Part shown: piece after piece, positions 23,964-33,490 of the stretch
Position numbering within the stretch: the stretch's first letter is position 1
How the letters are laid out: every line of letters starts with the position of its first letter
Origin: an uncultured Lachnospiraceae bacterium
Lineage (GTDB): Bacteria; Bacillota; Clostridia; Lachnospirales; Lachnospiraceae
Direction: 5' to 3'
Length of the DNA stretch: 64,000 nt
Assembly: GCA_910577115.1 (NCBI GenBank)
Contig: CAJTMC010000012.1
Coordinates: 32,754 to 96,753 of the forward strand
Position numbers and translations under genes: made by a program
The notes under the pieces: generated by a model
What the model was told of the DNA's origin: nothing
Seen by the model: the letters and a program-made list of their open reading frames with translations, nothing else
The model's database searches: none

Positions 23964-25637
23964 TTAATTCTTTTTTGGGATTTCCAAAATAGCGCCTCTG
24001 TTTCCGCTCGTCACAAGCTCCCTGTATCTTGCAAGATAACCTGTCGTAATCTTCGGCTCTCTTGGCTGCCATTTTGCCCTGCGCGCCGCAAGCTCCTCGT
24101 CCGAAACCTTTACGTTTAGCGCATATTCCGGAATATTGATTGAAATAATATCTCCTTCTTCTACCAATGCAATCGGTCCACACACAGCTGCCTCCGGTGA
24201 AACATGGCCGATAGACGCACCTCTTGATGCACCGGAAAACCGTCCGTCCGTAATCAACGCAACCGTTGAACCAAGTCCCATACCGGCAATCGCCGATGTC
24301 GGATTTAACATCTCCCTCATGCCCGGGCCGCCTTTTGGCCCCTCATAACGAATCACCACGACATCACCTGCAACAATTTTTCCGCCCTTGATTGCCGCAA
24401 TCGCGTCCTCCTCGCACTCAAACACACGCGCAGGACCTTCATGTACCAGCATCTCAGGCGCCACTGCCGAACGCTTTACAACGCTTCCGTCCGGCGCTAA
24501 GTTACCCTTTAACACTGCAAGACCGCCCGTTTTACTGTACGGATTGTCGTTCGGTCTGATAACATCTGTATTTTTATTTTTTACACCTTGAATATTCTCT
24601 CCTATGGTCTTTCCCGTAACAGTCATGCAGTCCGTATGTAACAGTCCAAGCTCCGCAAGCTGATTCATCACCGCATACACGCCGCCTGCCTCATTCAAAT
24701 CTTCCATATAAGTAGGGCCTGCCGGTGCAAGGTGGCAGTAATTTGGCGTCTTTGCGCTGATTTCATTTGCAAACGCAATATCAAAGTCAAAACCGATTTC
24801 ATGCGCAATCGCCGGAAGATGGAGCATGGAGTTGGTTGAACAGCCAAGCGCCATATCTACAGTAAGCGCATTCAAAACCGCTTCCTTTGTCATAATGTCG
24901 CGCGGACAGATATTCTTCTTTAACAGCTCCATTACTGCCATCCCCGCGTGCTTGGCAAGCTTAATTCGTTCCGAATAAACCGCCGGAATCGTGCCGTTAC
25001 CCTGTAAGCCCATTCCAAGCGCTTCCGTAAGGCAGTTCATGGAATTTGCCGTATACATGCCGGAACAAGAACCACAGGTCGGACATGCTTTATTTTCAAA
25101 CTCGCATACATCTTCCTCTGTCATTGTGCCTGCCGCATAAGAGCCTACCGCCTCAAACATGGAAGAAAGGCTTCTCTTTTGTCCCTTTACATGACCTGCA
25201 AGCATCGGGCCGCCTGATACAAACACTGTAGGCACGTTGATACGCGCCGCCGCCATTAAAAGTCCCGGAACATTTTTATCGCAGTTTGGCACCATGACAA
25301 GCGCATCGAACTGATGTGCTAAAGCCATTGCCTCTGTCGAATCTGCGATCAAATCTCTTGTCACAAGCGAATACTTCATGCCGACATGCCCCATTGCAAT
25401 TCCGTCGCACACAGCGATTGCCGGAAATACCACTGGAACACCGCCTGCCTCCGCTACGCCGAGCTTAACCGCGTTGACAATTTTATCAAGGTTCATATGC
25501 CCGGGAACAATTTCATTGTAGGAGCTGACGATCCCAATCATCGGCTTCTGCATTTCCTCCTCCGTAAAACCAAGTGCATTAAAAAGACTTCTATGGGGCG
25601 CCTGCTGCATCCCTTTTTTTACATTATCACTTCTCAC
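23964..25637 (-). CDS. ilvD: Dihydroxy-acid dehydratase
   Basis: The 557-residue iron-sulfur enzyme dehydrates dihydroxy-acids in valine and isoleucine synthesis. Cluster ligands are seen in MVPNCDKNVPG and CPTCGSCSGMYTANSMN; GRFSGASRG and the start RSDNVKKGMQQAPHRS are also typical. I chose the GTG at 25637, which gives the family's normal N terminus and has GGAG 11 bases upstream; the reading frame is open to 25697 but those 20 residues do not belong to the family. It lies between leuB and ilvB in a branched-chain amino acid operon. Confidence 0.95.
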   Translation of the reverse strand: MRSDNVKKGMQQAPHRSLFNALGFTEEEMQKPMIGIVSSYNEIVPGHMNLDKIVNAVKLGVAEAGGVPVVFPAIAVCDGIAMGHVGMKYSLVTRDLIADSTEAMALAHQFDALVMVPNCDKNVPGLLMAAARINVPTVFVSGGPMLAGHVKGQKRSLSSMFEAVGSYAAGTMTEEDVCEFENKACPTCGSCSGMYTANSMNCLTEALGMGLQGNGTIPAVYSERIKLAKHAGMAVMELLKKNICPRDIMTKEAVLNALTVDMALGCSTNSMLHLPAIAHEIGFDFDIAFANEISAKTPNYCHLAPAGPTYMEDLNEAGGVYAVMNQLAELGLLHTDCMTVTGKTIGENIQGVKNKNTDVIRPNDNPYSKTGGLAVLKGNLAPDGSVVKRSAVAPEMLVHEGPARVFECEEDAIAAIKGGKIVAGDVVVIRYEGPKGGPGMREMLNPTSAIAGMGLGSTVALITDGRFSGASRGASIGHVSPEAAVCGPIALVEEGDIISINIPEYALNVKVSDEELAARRAKWQPREPKITTGYLARYRELVTSGNRGAILEIPKKN

Positions 25638-25724
25638 TTTATTCCATACTCCTTTCACAGCCTGCAAATTTTCAATCGTTCCTCCATTATATTCCATATT
25701 GCAAGCTTCTATCTTTTTTTCAAA

Positions 25725-26825
25725 TTAAATACGCTCGGCAATCAAATCACCCATCTGCGCCGTTCCTACCTGTGTAACGGCTGCGCGCCTGCTCTCTTCC
25801 TGCGGCACAATATCAATTGTGCGGTAGCCTTCCGCAAGCACCTTCTTTACGGCTGCCTCAATCACTGCCGCCTCCTTATCCAAATCAAAGGAATAGCGCA
25901 GCATCATTGCCGCACTTAAAATCGTCGCAATCGGATTTGCAATTCCTTTTCCTGCAATATCCGGCGCCGAACCGCCGCTTGGCTCATAAAGGCCAAACTT
26001 CGTATCATTCAGGCTTGCAGAAGAAAGCATGCCAATCGAACCTGTCACCATGCTCGCCTCGTCGGATAAAATATCCCCGAACATATTTTCGGTTAAAATC
26101 ACATCAAACTGCTTCGGATCTTTCACAAGCTGCATGGCACAGTTATCCACAAGCATATGCTCCAATGTCACTTCGGGATAATCTTTTGCGACCTCCTCCA
26201 CAACCTTTCTCCAAAGCCTTGAGGAATCCAACACATTTGCCTTGTCAACGCTTGTGACCTTTTTTCTGCGCTTCATGGCAATGTCAAAGCCTTTCACCGC
26301 AATGCGTCTGATTTCCTTCTCTGTATATGTAAGCGTGTCAACTGCCGTCATCACGCCGTCAACCTCTTTCGTGCTGCGCTCGCCAAAGTACAGCCCACCT
26401 GTCAGCTCACGCATAATCATCATGTCAAATCCGCTTCCGATAATATCATCGCGCAGCGGGCACGCCTCTTTGAGCTCCTTGTAAAGATATGCCGGTCTTA
26501 AGTTTGCAAAAAGGTTTAATTCCTTTCTAAGCTTTAACAAACCTGCCTCTGGTCTTAAATTGGGCGGCAGCTGATACCAGGGGGAAGTCGCGGTATTTCC
26601 TCCGATTGACCCCATAAGCACTGCATCGGCAGCCTTCGCCGTCGCAACCGCCTCCTCTGTAAGCGGCTCACCGCACGCATCAATCGACGCGCCTCCCATA
26701 AGAATGTCTTTATAGGTAATGCTGTGGCCGAATTTATTTGCAACCTGATCTAATACTTTCTTTGCCTCCGATACGATTTCCGGACCGATACCGTCACCGG
26801 GGATACATACAATGTTTAAATGCAT
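25725..26825 (-). CDS. leuB: 3-isopropylmalate dehydrogenase
   Basis: The 366-residue enzyme oxidises and decarboxylates 3-isopropylmalate in leucine synthesis, using NAD. It begins NIVCIPGDGIGPEIV; GSIGGNTATSPW, the substrate arginines in LRPEAGLLKLRKEL and RELTGGLYFGER, and the metal-binding acids in ENMFGDILSDEASMV all fit. AAGGAG is nine bases before the ATG. It is the first gene of leuB-ilvD-ilvB and has a good promoter about 70 bases upstream. leuCD and leuA are not in the window. Confidence 0.96.
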   Translation of the reverse strand: MHLNIVCIPGDGIGPEIVSEAKKVLDQVANKFGHSITYKDILMGGASIDACGEPLTEEAVATAKAADAVLMGSIGGNTATSPWYQLPPNLRPEAGLLKLRKELNLFANLRPAYLYKELKEACPLRDDIIGSGFDMMIMRELTGGLYFGERSTKEVDGVMTAVDTLTYTEKEIRRIAVKGFDIAMKRRKKVTSVDKANVLDSSRLWRKVVEEVAKDYPEVTLEHMLVDNCAMQLVKDPKQFDVILTENMFGDILSDEASMVTGSIGMLSSASLNDTKFGLYEPSGGSAPDIAGKGIANPIATILSAAMMLRYSFDLDKEAAVIEAAVKKVLAEGYRTIDIVPQEESRRAAVTQVGTAQMGDLIAERI

Positions 26826-26894
26826 TCTAACAAACTCCTTTTTTATGGGTGTCCGATAAAAACGACAACCAGTGAATAATAATACATATTTTTT

Positions 26895-26923
26895 ATCATA
26901 TTACATTCGACAAAAAATTTCAA
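26895..26923 (-). promoter_or_regulatory. Promoter of leuB-ilvD-ilvB
   Basis: On the minus strand, TTGAAA (26918-26923) and TATGAT (26895-26900) are 17 bases apart. The leader of about 65 bases shows no T-box motif and no leucine-rich leader peptide, so control, if any, is by another route. Confidence 0.65.
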
Positions 26924-27090
26924 CCGTTACCATAAAATTGTTTCAGGAAAATAATATAAAAAGGCGCATTGTCCTGCTTTTCATCAGACGCTGCACCCCT
27001 TTGTAACTGCGCATAGTTATTCAATTATCACAAAATTATTACAAACTCAAAAGCTCCATTAACAGCGGCGGCCGATAAAACTTTATCCCA

Positions 27091-27432
27091 CTATTCCGCA
27101 TCCGGTTTCTCAACCTGCTCAATCGCTGCCTTTTTCATAGGAATACGGCAGTTCTTGTTGTTTCCGAACTCCACAATTACATCATCATCTGTCACGTCAA
27201 TTACAATGCCGTAAAAACCGCTTGTAGTAAGAATGCTGTCACCCACTGCAACGGAATTGACCAAAGCTGCCTTCTTCTTCTGCTCCTTCTTCTGTGGACG
27301 AATCATCAAAAAATAAATAATTACAAACCATACGGCAACCATCAAAACCATAGAAAGCGCACTCGCTGTTCCCGCACCTGCTGCTGTCGCGTCCGCTGCC
27401 TCTGCCAACAATAAATTCATCTTAGTATCCAT
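27091..27432 (-). CDS. yajC: Preprotein translocase subunit YajC
   Basis: The 113-residue protein has one membrane helix (about 25-45) followed by the family's FLMIRPQKKEQKKKAALVNSVAVGDSILTTSGFYG and a soluble beta domain. It associates with SecDF at the membrane. tgt lies just upstream, the usual gene order. The ATG at 27432 is only one base after AAAGGAG, so translation may begin at the ATG at 27420 (MNLLLAEA). Upstream sequence resembles the 46-nt element of serA and the aldo/keto reductase gene. Confidence 0.95.
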   Translation of the reverse strand: MDTKMNLLLAEAADATAAGAGTASALSMVLMVAVWFVIIYFLMIRPQKKEQKKKAALVNSVAVGDSILTTSGFYGIVIDVTDDDVIVEFGNNKNCRIPMKKAAIEQVEKPDAE

Positions 27433-27475
27433 GCTCCTTTCTCAATACGCACATTCTGTTTCATGCACTCAGACT

Positions 27476-27504
27476 ATCATACACAAAAATTACCAATACA
27501 TCAA
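27476..27504 (-). promoter_or_regulatory. Promoter of yajC
   Basis: On the minus strand, TTGATG (27499-27504) and TATGAT (27476-27481) have a 17-base spacer, so yajC can be transcribed apart from tgt. Confidence 0.55.
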
Positions 27505-27547
27505 GTAAAATATTTATAAAGATGCAAAAAGATGTCAATAACATATT

Positions 27548-28681
27548 TTACTGCTGTCCGCACGCCATGCCTTCCAGCTTGCGCTTTTTATACGCCGCAA
27601 ACTCCCCTGCATCAAGCGCATCCCGAATCTCTGTCATCATCGTATTGTAAAAATAAAGATTATGCAACACGCAAAGCCGCATTCCAAGCATCTCCTTTGC
27701 TTTTAAAAGGTGGCGGATATATGCCCTCGAATAGCGCCTGCATGCCGGACACTGACAGCCCTCCTCAATTGGTCTTTCATCAAGCTCATACTTTGCATTA
27801 AACAGATTAATTTTGCCATGATTGGTATACAAATGGCCATGTCTGCCGTTTCTCGAAGGATACACGCAGTCAAAGAAATCAATCCCGCGTTCCACACCCT
27901 CCAAAATATTGGCAGGCGTTCCTACGCCCATCAGATACGTCGGCTTGTCCTTCGGAAGGTAAGGCACCGTTTCTTCCAATATATAATACATCTCCTCGTG
28001 CGTCTCTCCTACCGCAAGTCCGCCCACCGCATATCCGTCAAGCCCGAGTTCTGATATACGCTTTGCATGCTCTATTCTGATGTCCGGAAAAATCGCCCCC
28101 TGGTTGATTCCAAAAAGCATCTGCTTTTGATTGATTGTATCCTCCAGTGCATTTAACCGCCCCATCTCCCTTTTACAGCGCTCCAGCCAGCGTGTCGTAC
28201 GCGCCACCGAATTTTCTACATATTTGCGCTCCGCCTTGCTTGGCGGACATTCGTCAAATGCCATTGCAATCGTAGATGCAAGATTCGACTGAATCTGCAT
28301 ACTCTCCTCTGGCCCCATAAAAATCTTTTTGCCGTCAATATGAGAATTAAAATACACGCCTTCCTCTTTAATTCTGCGAAGCCCTGCAAGCGAAAAAACC
28401 TGAAAGCCTCCTGAATCCGTAAGAATGGGCTTGTCCCACGACATAAACCTGTGAAGCCCGCCCAGCTTTTTAATCGCCTCATCACCCGTCCGCACATGAA
28501 GGTGGTAGGTGTTGGACAGCTCCACCTGTGTGCCTATTTCCTCTAAATCAGCAGTAGATACAGCGCCCTTAATTGCAGCAACTGTACCTACATTCATAAA
28601 CACCGGCGTCTGAATCGTGCCATGTACGGTTGTAACCTCTGCACGCTTTGCACGCCCCTCCTGCTTTAATAATCGATACAT
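27548..28681 (-). CDS. tgt: Queuine/preQ1 tRNA-ribosyltransferase
   Basis: The 377-residue enzyme swaps guanine for preQ1 at the wobble base of GUN-anticodon tRNAs. It has the nucleophile region LTDSGGFQVFSL, the second catalytic Asp in FFDCVYPSRNGRHG, the substrate loop GGLAVGE, and the zinc site CQCPACRRYSRAYIRHL with a following His. AAGGAA lies about ten bases before the ATG. yajC follows. The length is normal for bacterial Tgt. Confidence 0.97.
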   Translation of the reverse strand: MYRLLKQEGRAKRAEVTTVHGTIQTPVFMNVGTVAAIKGAVSTADLEEIGTQVELSNTYHLHVRTGDEAIKKLGGLHRFMSWDKPILTDSGGFQVFSLAGLRRIKEEGVYFNSHIDGKKIFMGPEESMQIQSNLASTIAMAFDECPPSKAERKYVENSVARTTRWLERCKREMGRLNALEDTINQKQMLFGINQGAIFPDIRIEHAKRISELGLDGYAVGGLAVGETHEEMYYILEETVPYLPKDKPTYLMGVGTPANILEGVERGIDFFDCVYPSRNGRHGHLYTNHGKINLFNAKYELDERPIEEGCQCPACRRYSRAYIRHLLKAKEMLGMRLCVLHNLYFYNTMMTEIRDALDAGEFAAYKKRKLEGMACGQQ

Positions 28682-28721
28682 GAATGATAAATTCCTTCCT
28701 GTCCTGAAACCCGTTATGGAA

Positions 28722-29816
28722 TTAATCCAGCTCTTCCAAAAACTCTTCCAACGTGATATCCCGCTCCATAATAACAGAAGCCGCCTCTTTGCCTACATAA
28801 CGGAAATGCCAAGGCTCATACTGAATGCCTGTGATATATTCCTTTCCGGCCGGATAACGCAGAATAAAACCGTATTCATCGCAATGCTCCTTTAGCCAGA
28901 GTCCTGCCTTTGTCTCGCCAAAGCCCTCATCAAGCGTGTAATAGGTACTGCTGGTAATGTCAAGCGCCAGTCCGATCTGATGCTCGCTTGCACCTGGAAC
29001 CGTCACAGTCATCGACGAAATCTTATACGCTTCAAGATAGGAACAGCCTTTCTCCATATAGTAATCAATCTTTCTGTTAAAAAGCACTGTCTGCCTGTTG
29101 TAATCCCTGTATGGTGAGCAGACCATCAAATTGATGCCGTCCTCTTTCGCCGCCTTCATCATTTCTGTCAGCTCGTCAATAATCCGCGCATCGCACTTCA
29201 TTTTCCCCTTGATTGTGCCAAGCGTAAACGTATAGTCGTCGGGAACAGGGTGCTGCTTATTGACAAGCACAAGCTGCCAGTCGTCTTTGGAAAGCTTTGT
29301 ATAGGACGGACTCTTTGTCTGCTCTGTGTGTGTTACCGTCTCATTTGCCTCAAGAATATCATCGAGCGAATAATGGTCAATTTCCTCCGCGTTCACTTCA
29401 AGCTCTTTATTGTCATAGCCTTCCAGCACATCATCATCATCAATCACCTCTGCCGCAGGCAGGCTGAACGTTGTCGGCACATACTCATAATTTTCCTGTA
29501 TCTGTGCCCACTCTTCCGATTCCGGCATAATGCCAAACCTTTCCTCCTCCGACAGAAAAGAAAAACTGCTGCTTACCACACAAAACACAATCACAGCCAG
29601 CACACCGGCAAAACGTCTTGTGTTGTGTCTAAAATAATAACACATGTTATACAATATCGTAATCAAAATCACACACACCGTCAAAGGAACTCTCAAACGC
29701 TTGTGTTTTTTCATCTGCAGCTTCATTTTTGCTGTGAGATTATCCTTCCATGTTCTTTTCATTCTCCTCGTCCTCATACTGTCATTCCAAACACCTGCGC
29801 CTCCTATGCATCCCAA
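28722..29816 (-). CDS. D-alanyl-D-alanine carboxypeptidase, M15 (VanY-like), membrane anchored
   Basis: The 364-residue protein has a basic N terminus, one or two hydrophobic segments (about 45-90) and a C-terminal VanY-type metallopeptidase domain. Zinc ligands are in SEHQIGLALDIT (SxHxxGxAxD) and EPWHFRYVG; VCSPYRDYNRQ is the substrate arm. It trims D-Ala from peptidoglycan stems outside the cell. No vancomycin-resistance genes are near, so it is probably a housekeeping carboxypeptidase. The start is uncertain: no good ribosome binding site precedes the first ATG, and ATGs at 29774 or 29759 are possible. Confidence 0.9.
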   Translation of the reverse strand: MGCIGGAGVWNDSMRTRRMKRTWKDNLTAKMKLQMKKHKRLRVPLTVCVILITILYNMCYYFRHNTRRFAGVLAVIVFCVVSSSFSFLSEEERFGIMPESEEWAQIQENYEYVPTTFSLPAAEVIDDDDVLEGYDNKELEVNAEEIDHYSLDDILEANETVTHTEQTKSPSYTKLSKDDWQLVLVNKQHPVPDDYTFTLGTIKGKMKCDARIIDELTEMMKAAKEDGINLMVCSPYRDYNRQTVLFNRKIDYYMEKGCSYLEAYKISSMTVTVPGASEHQIGLALDITSSTYYTLDEGFGETKAGLWLKEHCDEYGFILRYPAGKEYITGIQYEPWHFRYVGKEAASVIMERDITLEEFLEELD

Positions 29817-29915
29817 AATCCTTACGCAGTGTACGCTTCTTTGTCAACTGATACTTTCATCATAACACATTATTTTTTCTTTTGCATCTAAAATTGCAAA
29901 AAAACAATCTACTTC

Positions 29916-29944
29916 TTGATTTTGCATACTTACACGATTATAAT
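29916..29944 (+). promoter_or_regulatory. Promoter of aroC
   Basis: TTGATT and TATAAT are separated by 17 bases; the leader to the aroC start is about 100 bases, AT-rich, with no riboswitch that I recognise. Confidence 0.6.
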
Positions 29945-30053
29945 AATATACGTTACGTTGAATTTATGCAATATATTATTTCAAATATTTTTCATATTTT
30001 TGTGATTTCTTAATCAAAACCGACAAAATTTGAAAAAAAGAAAGGACACTACT

Positions 30054-31160
30054 ATGGCAGGCTCTACATTCGGAACAATTTTCAAAATAACAACCTGGGG
30101 CGAATCGCACGGCGCGGCGCTCGGCGTTGTCGTGGACGGCTGTCCCGCAGGACTTGTGCTAAACGAGGAGAATATTCAGACATTTCTTGACCGCAGAAAG
30201 CCCGGCGTCACAAAATTTGCGACACAGCGAAAGGAAGCTGACAGTGTGGAAATACTTTCCGGCGTCTTTGAAGGAAAAACGACCGGCACGCCAATCTCCA
30301 TGCTTGTGCGAAACACGTCACAGCGTTCGGCAGACTACAGTGAAATCGCCTCCTACTACCGCCCCGGGCATGCCGACTACACCTTTGACCAAAAATATGG
30401 CTTTCGCGACTACCGCGGCGGCGGACGTTCGTCGGGTCGTGAGACAATCGGGCGTGTGGCAGCAGGTGCAATCGCCTCCAAGCTTTTAGAACAGCTTGGC
30501 ATATCCGTAACCGCATATACTTATGCAATCGGCGATATTGAAATCAATATGGAAAACTTTGACCTGAATGAGGCAAGAAACAATCACACAGGTATGCCCG
30601 ACAGGGAAGCAGCCGAAAAAGCAGCCGCCTATCTGCAGGAATGCATGAAAAATCTTGATTCTGCAGGCGGTGTTGTAGCATGCTCCGTAAAAAATATGCC
30701 ATCCGGCATTGGGGAACCTGTGTTCGAAAAACTGGACGCAAATCTTGCAAAAGCCATTCTGTCTATCGGAGCCGTAAAAGCATTTGAAATCGGCGACGGT
30801 ACAATGGCTGCCAAATCAAAAGGATCTATTAATAACGATTGTTTCTGTATGAAGAACGGCGCGGTCATCAAAACCACAAACCATGCCGGCGGTGTTTTGG
30901 GCGGCATCAGTGACGGTTCGGAAATCCTGTTAAAAGCCTATTTTAAGCCGACACCTTCTATTTTTCAAGAACAGGAAACAGTAAAACGAAACGGCGAAAA
31001 TATTACGGTTCAGATTAAGGGACGCCATGACCCGATTATTGTCCCAAGAGCCGTAGTTGTCGTTGAGGCAATGACTGCCATTACCATTCTTGACATGCTG
31101 CTTCAAAATATGACCGCAAGATTAGACAATATTCAGACATTCTATAACAATATCGGATAA
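30054..31160 (+). CDS. aroC: Chorismate synthase
   Basis: The 368-residue FMN-dependent enzyme makes chorismate from EPSP, the last shared step of aromatic amino acid synthesis. It begins AGSTFGTIFKITTWGESHG and has GHADYTF, RGGGRSSGRETIGRVAAGA and a C-terminal GRHDPIIVPRAVVVVEAM. The ATG at 30054 has AAAGGA seven bases upstream; a start at 30030 would put that site inside the gene. It stands alone on the plus strand between divergent and convergent minus-strand genes. Confidence 0.97.
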   Translation: MAGSTFGTIFKITTWGESHGAALGVVVDGCPAGLVLNEENIQTFLDRRKPGVTKFATQRKEADSVEILSGVFEGKTTGTPISMLVRNTSQRSADYSEIASYYRPGHADYTFDQKYGFRDYRGGGRSSGRETIGRVAAGAIASKLLEQLGISVTAYTYAIGDIEINMENFDLNEARNNHTGMPDREAAEKAAAYLQECMKNLDSAGGVVACSVKNMPSGIGEPVFEKLDANLAKAILSIGAVKAFEIGDGTMAAKSKGSINNDCFCMKNGAVIKTTNHAGGVLGGISDGSEILLKAYFKPTPSIFQEQETVKRNGENITVQIKGRHDPIIVPRAVVVVEAMTAITILDMLLQNMTARLDNIQTFYNNIG

Positions 31161-31248
31161 AGAACCATGAATCGAGGGGGAGGAATGCGCTTCTCCCCTA
31201 CCCGCCTTGGCGGCTTATTTTCTCTGTATGAGGCTGTGCATAAAAACA

Positions 31249-31270
31249 GGGCTGTGCAGCCACACAGCCC
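31249..31270 (-). terminator. Terminator after the beta-propeller gene
   Basis: On the minus strand GGGCTGTG-TGGCTG-CACAGCCC is followed by TGTTTTTATG, 26 bases beyond the stop codon. The aroC side has its own GGGGGAG...CTCCCC hairpin (31175-31198). Confidence 0.8.
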
Positions 31271-31295
31271 AAATCAATCTCCCTATTTTTTATCA

Positions 31296-32354
31296 TTATC
31301 CATGCAGCTCATGGAAAATAATGCAGTTCGCCTGCTTAATCTCCATCTCTTTCCCATTCATCACAATGCAGTTGTTTTCATAATCTACCCGGAAAAACGT
31401 CATCGTATTGGACTCATGGTTTAAACTCACTAAATGCTTATTATCCGGAAACAGCGCCGCATCTTTTGGATATTCCCCGCTTATCGGCAGACAGAACAGC
31501 CTTCTAAGCTTTCCCTGCTCCTTATCAATCTCAAACAACGCTACGCTGTTCTCACCGGCATTTGACGCAAGAATATAGCGTCCGTCGTCGGAGATATTGA
31601 GCGCGCTTGCTGCCACACCCTTTACATCATATTTATCAGAAGTCGGAATGGTCTGAATCAGATCAAAAAACGGCTGATTATTCTCCTCATGGTATTCATA
31701 CACGTCGATGCAGTTTTTCAGCTCACTGATAATATACATAAACCGCCCGTCCTCAGTGAACTTGAGATGGCGCGGAGCAGATTCCAAATCACACCGGATA
31801 ATGTCAACCTGCCGCAGCGTGCCGCGCTCATGGTTAACGCGATAGATATTGACGTAATCAATGCCCAAATCTGCCGCGCAAAGGTATTTATTGTCCCTTG
31901 TCATTTTTACACAGCTGATATGCGGCCGAAAGCTGCGTTCCGCAATGCTTCCAAGCCCTTTGTGGAACACCTCGTCCGTAATCCTTCCCACAGCGCCCGA
32001 CTTTTGGTCGATCCGCAGCGCCGTAATCTTTCCGTCGTGATAGCCTGCACAAAAGAGATACCGGTCTTCATAATCGGTCGAAAGATAACAGCCTCTCATA
32101 CCGTTTATCAGCGCCCTGTTAATGCATTTGAGCCCGCCGTCCTCTAAAATCCGAAAGCTCTCAACGCCAAAGTCCGTAATCGCATAGAGGTATTTTCGAT
32201 TGTGGGAAATGGTAACATAGGAAGAGTTGGTAATTTCAACCACATCCTTTGGAATCAGGCGCCCATGCTCGATATCCACATCGAAAATTTTAATTCCGTT
32301 TTTGTCCTTGTCCATTGTATAGGTTGATACATATGCAATATATTTTTTTGCCAT
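31296..32354 (-). CDS. Seven-bladed beta-propeller (lactonase-family) protein
   Basis: The 352-residue protein shows repeated blades (YVSTYTMDKDKNGIKIFDVD, YVTISHNRKYLYAITD, KYLCAADLGIDYVNIYRV, RYILASNAGENSVALFEID). This is the PF10282 family, which includes the 6-phosphogluconolactonase Pgl. It has no signal peptide, so it is cytosolic. Whether it has lactonase activity here is not settled by sequence: the family is broad. GGAGA is close to the ATG. It stands alone between aroC and the helical-repeat gene. Confidence 0.88.
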   Translation of the reverse strand: MAKKYIAYVSTYTMDKDKNGIKIFDVDIEHGRLIPKDVVEITNSSYVTISHNRKYLYAITDFGVESFRILEDGGLKCINRALINGMRGCYLSTDYEDRYLFCAGYHDGKITALRIDQKSGAVGRITDEVFHKGLGSIAERSFRPHISCVKMTRDNKYLCAADLGIDYVNIYRVNHERGTLRQVDIIRCDLESAPRHLKFTEDGRFMYIISELKNCIDVYEYHEENNQPFFDLIQTIPTSDKYDVKGVAASALNISDDGRYILASNAGENSVALFEIDKEQGKLRRLFCLPISGEYPKDAALFPDNKHLVSLNHESNTMTFFRVDYENNCIVMNGKEMEIKQANCIIFHELHG

Positions 32355-32470
32355 AATTGTCTCCTTCTGATATAAAACGCGCGCCTTTGCCCGACGCGGC
32401 AGTATTTTCTATCAGAGATTATACCACAATCTGTTTGATTTGTTAAGCGTTTTGGAACAAGCTTTCCATT

Positions 32471-33397
32471 TTAGCAACATGCCAGTATATCCAGTTCTTT
32501 ATATTCTGCAATTCTCTGTGCAATATCCTCCCATGTAATTTCGGAGCTGACAAATTCATAGTCCGCCTGAATGCGCTCCACCTCCTGTTTCACCCGGATA
32601 ATCTCAGACAAATCCTCTTTGCAGGTGCGCAGATAGTAGTCCGGCAAAAGCGCACAGGGAATTAAACCGGTTTCCGCCGCACTGTTATCTGCCCCCTCGC
32701 TTAAAAGCCTCAAATGGCTGTCAAAATATAGGTTAAGTTCCGTCAGCGTCAAAAGCCCATTCAAGTCAAAAGCCTGTATAGGCGCTGCGCCGGAAATTTC
32801 CACCTGCCTCGTCAAATCCGAAAAAGATGCCTCATCTCCAAGTTCATAAAGCTCGTTACAGGTATCTGCCAAAAAGCGGAAATCCGCCTCGGAAATCGGT
32901 TCCCGAAAAGAGCGTAAAATCAAGTCCACCGCCTCGTCCAAGTCTCCCAGCACTTCACATGCCGGAAGAACAGACAGCCGCTTTCCTACCTGTACGAGTC
33001 GCGCCATCGTCAGCAGCCCCCATACGCGCACCTGCACATCACTTAAAGCTTCTTCCGCCTGCTCTTCTATCTGTTCGGGAATTTGATTGGTCAAAAGCGG
33101 CATTTCCTCCAGCTCCCCAATCCGTTTCGAACAATCTTCACGAACAGATTCCTTTACCTTCTCATAAACATCATCATCAGAGCTGAAAATGCAGTCACAC
33201 CGGCTCAGGTACATCATGGCACGATTCGGGTCACCATTTTTCATGCAGTGAACGCCCATATCATAATAAATTTTGGCAAGCGCCGGCAAGTCTTTCTTCT
33301 CCTGCGCTTTGGCAAGCCGCTGCTCCAGCTCCTCCATATTACGCGCCGGAAGCACATCACGAAACATCTGTAACAAATTAGCTAATTTTGAATTCAT
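32471..33397 (-). CDS. Hypothetical helical-repeat protein
   Basis: A 308-residue acidic, Leu/Glu-rich protein. It begins with helices resembling a TPR pair (LAKIYYDMGVHCMKNGDPNRAMMYLSRCDCIF) and ends with a helical region (SEIIRVKQEVERIQADYEFV). There is no membrane segment or catalytic motif. I do not recognise a named family beyond TPR-like scaffolds. GGAGG is eight bases before the ATG at 33397. The gene lies between the lactonase-family gene and the ABC permease, all on the minus strand, but with gaps over 90 bases. Confidence 0.8.
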   Translation of the reverse strand: MNSKLANLLQMFRDVLPARNMEELEQRLAKAQEKKDLPALAKIYYDMGVHCMKNGDPNRAMMYLSRCDCIFSSDDDVYEKVKESVREDCSKRIGELEEMPLLTNQIPEQIEEQAEEALSDVQVRVWGLLTMARLVQVGKRLSVLPACEVLGDLDEAVDLILRSFREPISEADFRFLADTCNELYELGDEASFSDLTRQVEISGAAPIQAFDLNGLLTLTELNLYFDSHLRLLSEGADNSAAETGLIPCALLPDYYLRTCKEDLSEIIRVKQEVERIQADYEFVSSEITWEDIAQRIAEYKELDILACC

Positions 33398-33490
33398 CAA
33401 GATATCCTCCCATTGATCATTTTTTTAACCGTCCATAAACAAAAGTTACAAATTCATTATAATCCGGACTTGAAAAAATTGTCAATCATT

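Noticed and set aside
26826..26900. A T-box leader for the leuB operon
   Set aside because: The leader is too short and has no T-box sequence.
28722..29816. Vancomycin resistance (vanY)
   Set aside because: Only the peptidase resembles VanY; no vanHAX or VanRS-like genes are near, so it is a normal wall carboxypeptidase.
31202..31213. CCGCCTTGGCGG as a member of the palindrome family seen at the window ends
   Set aside because: It is short and its flanks do not match the other copies; chance cannot be excluded.
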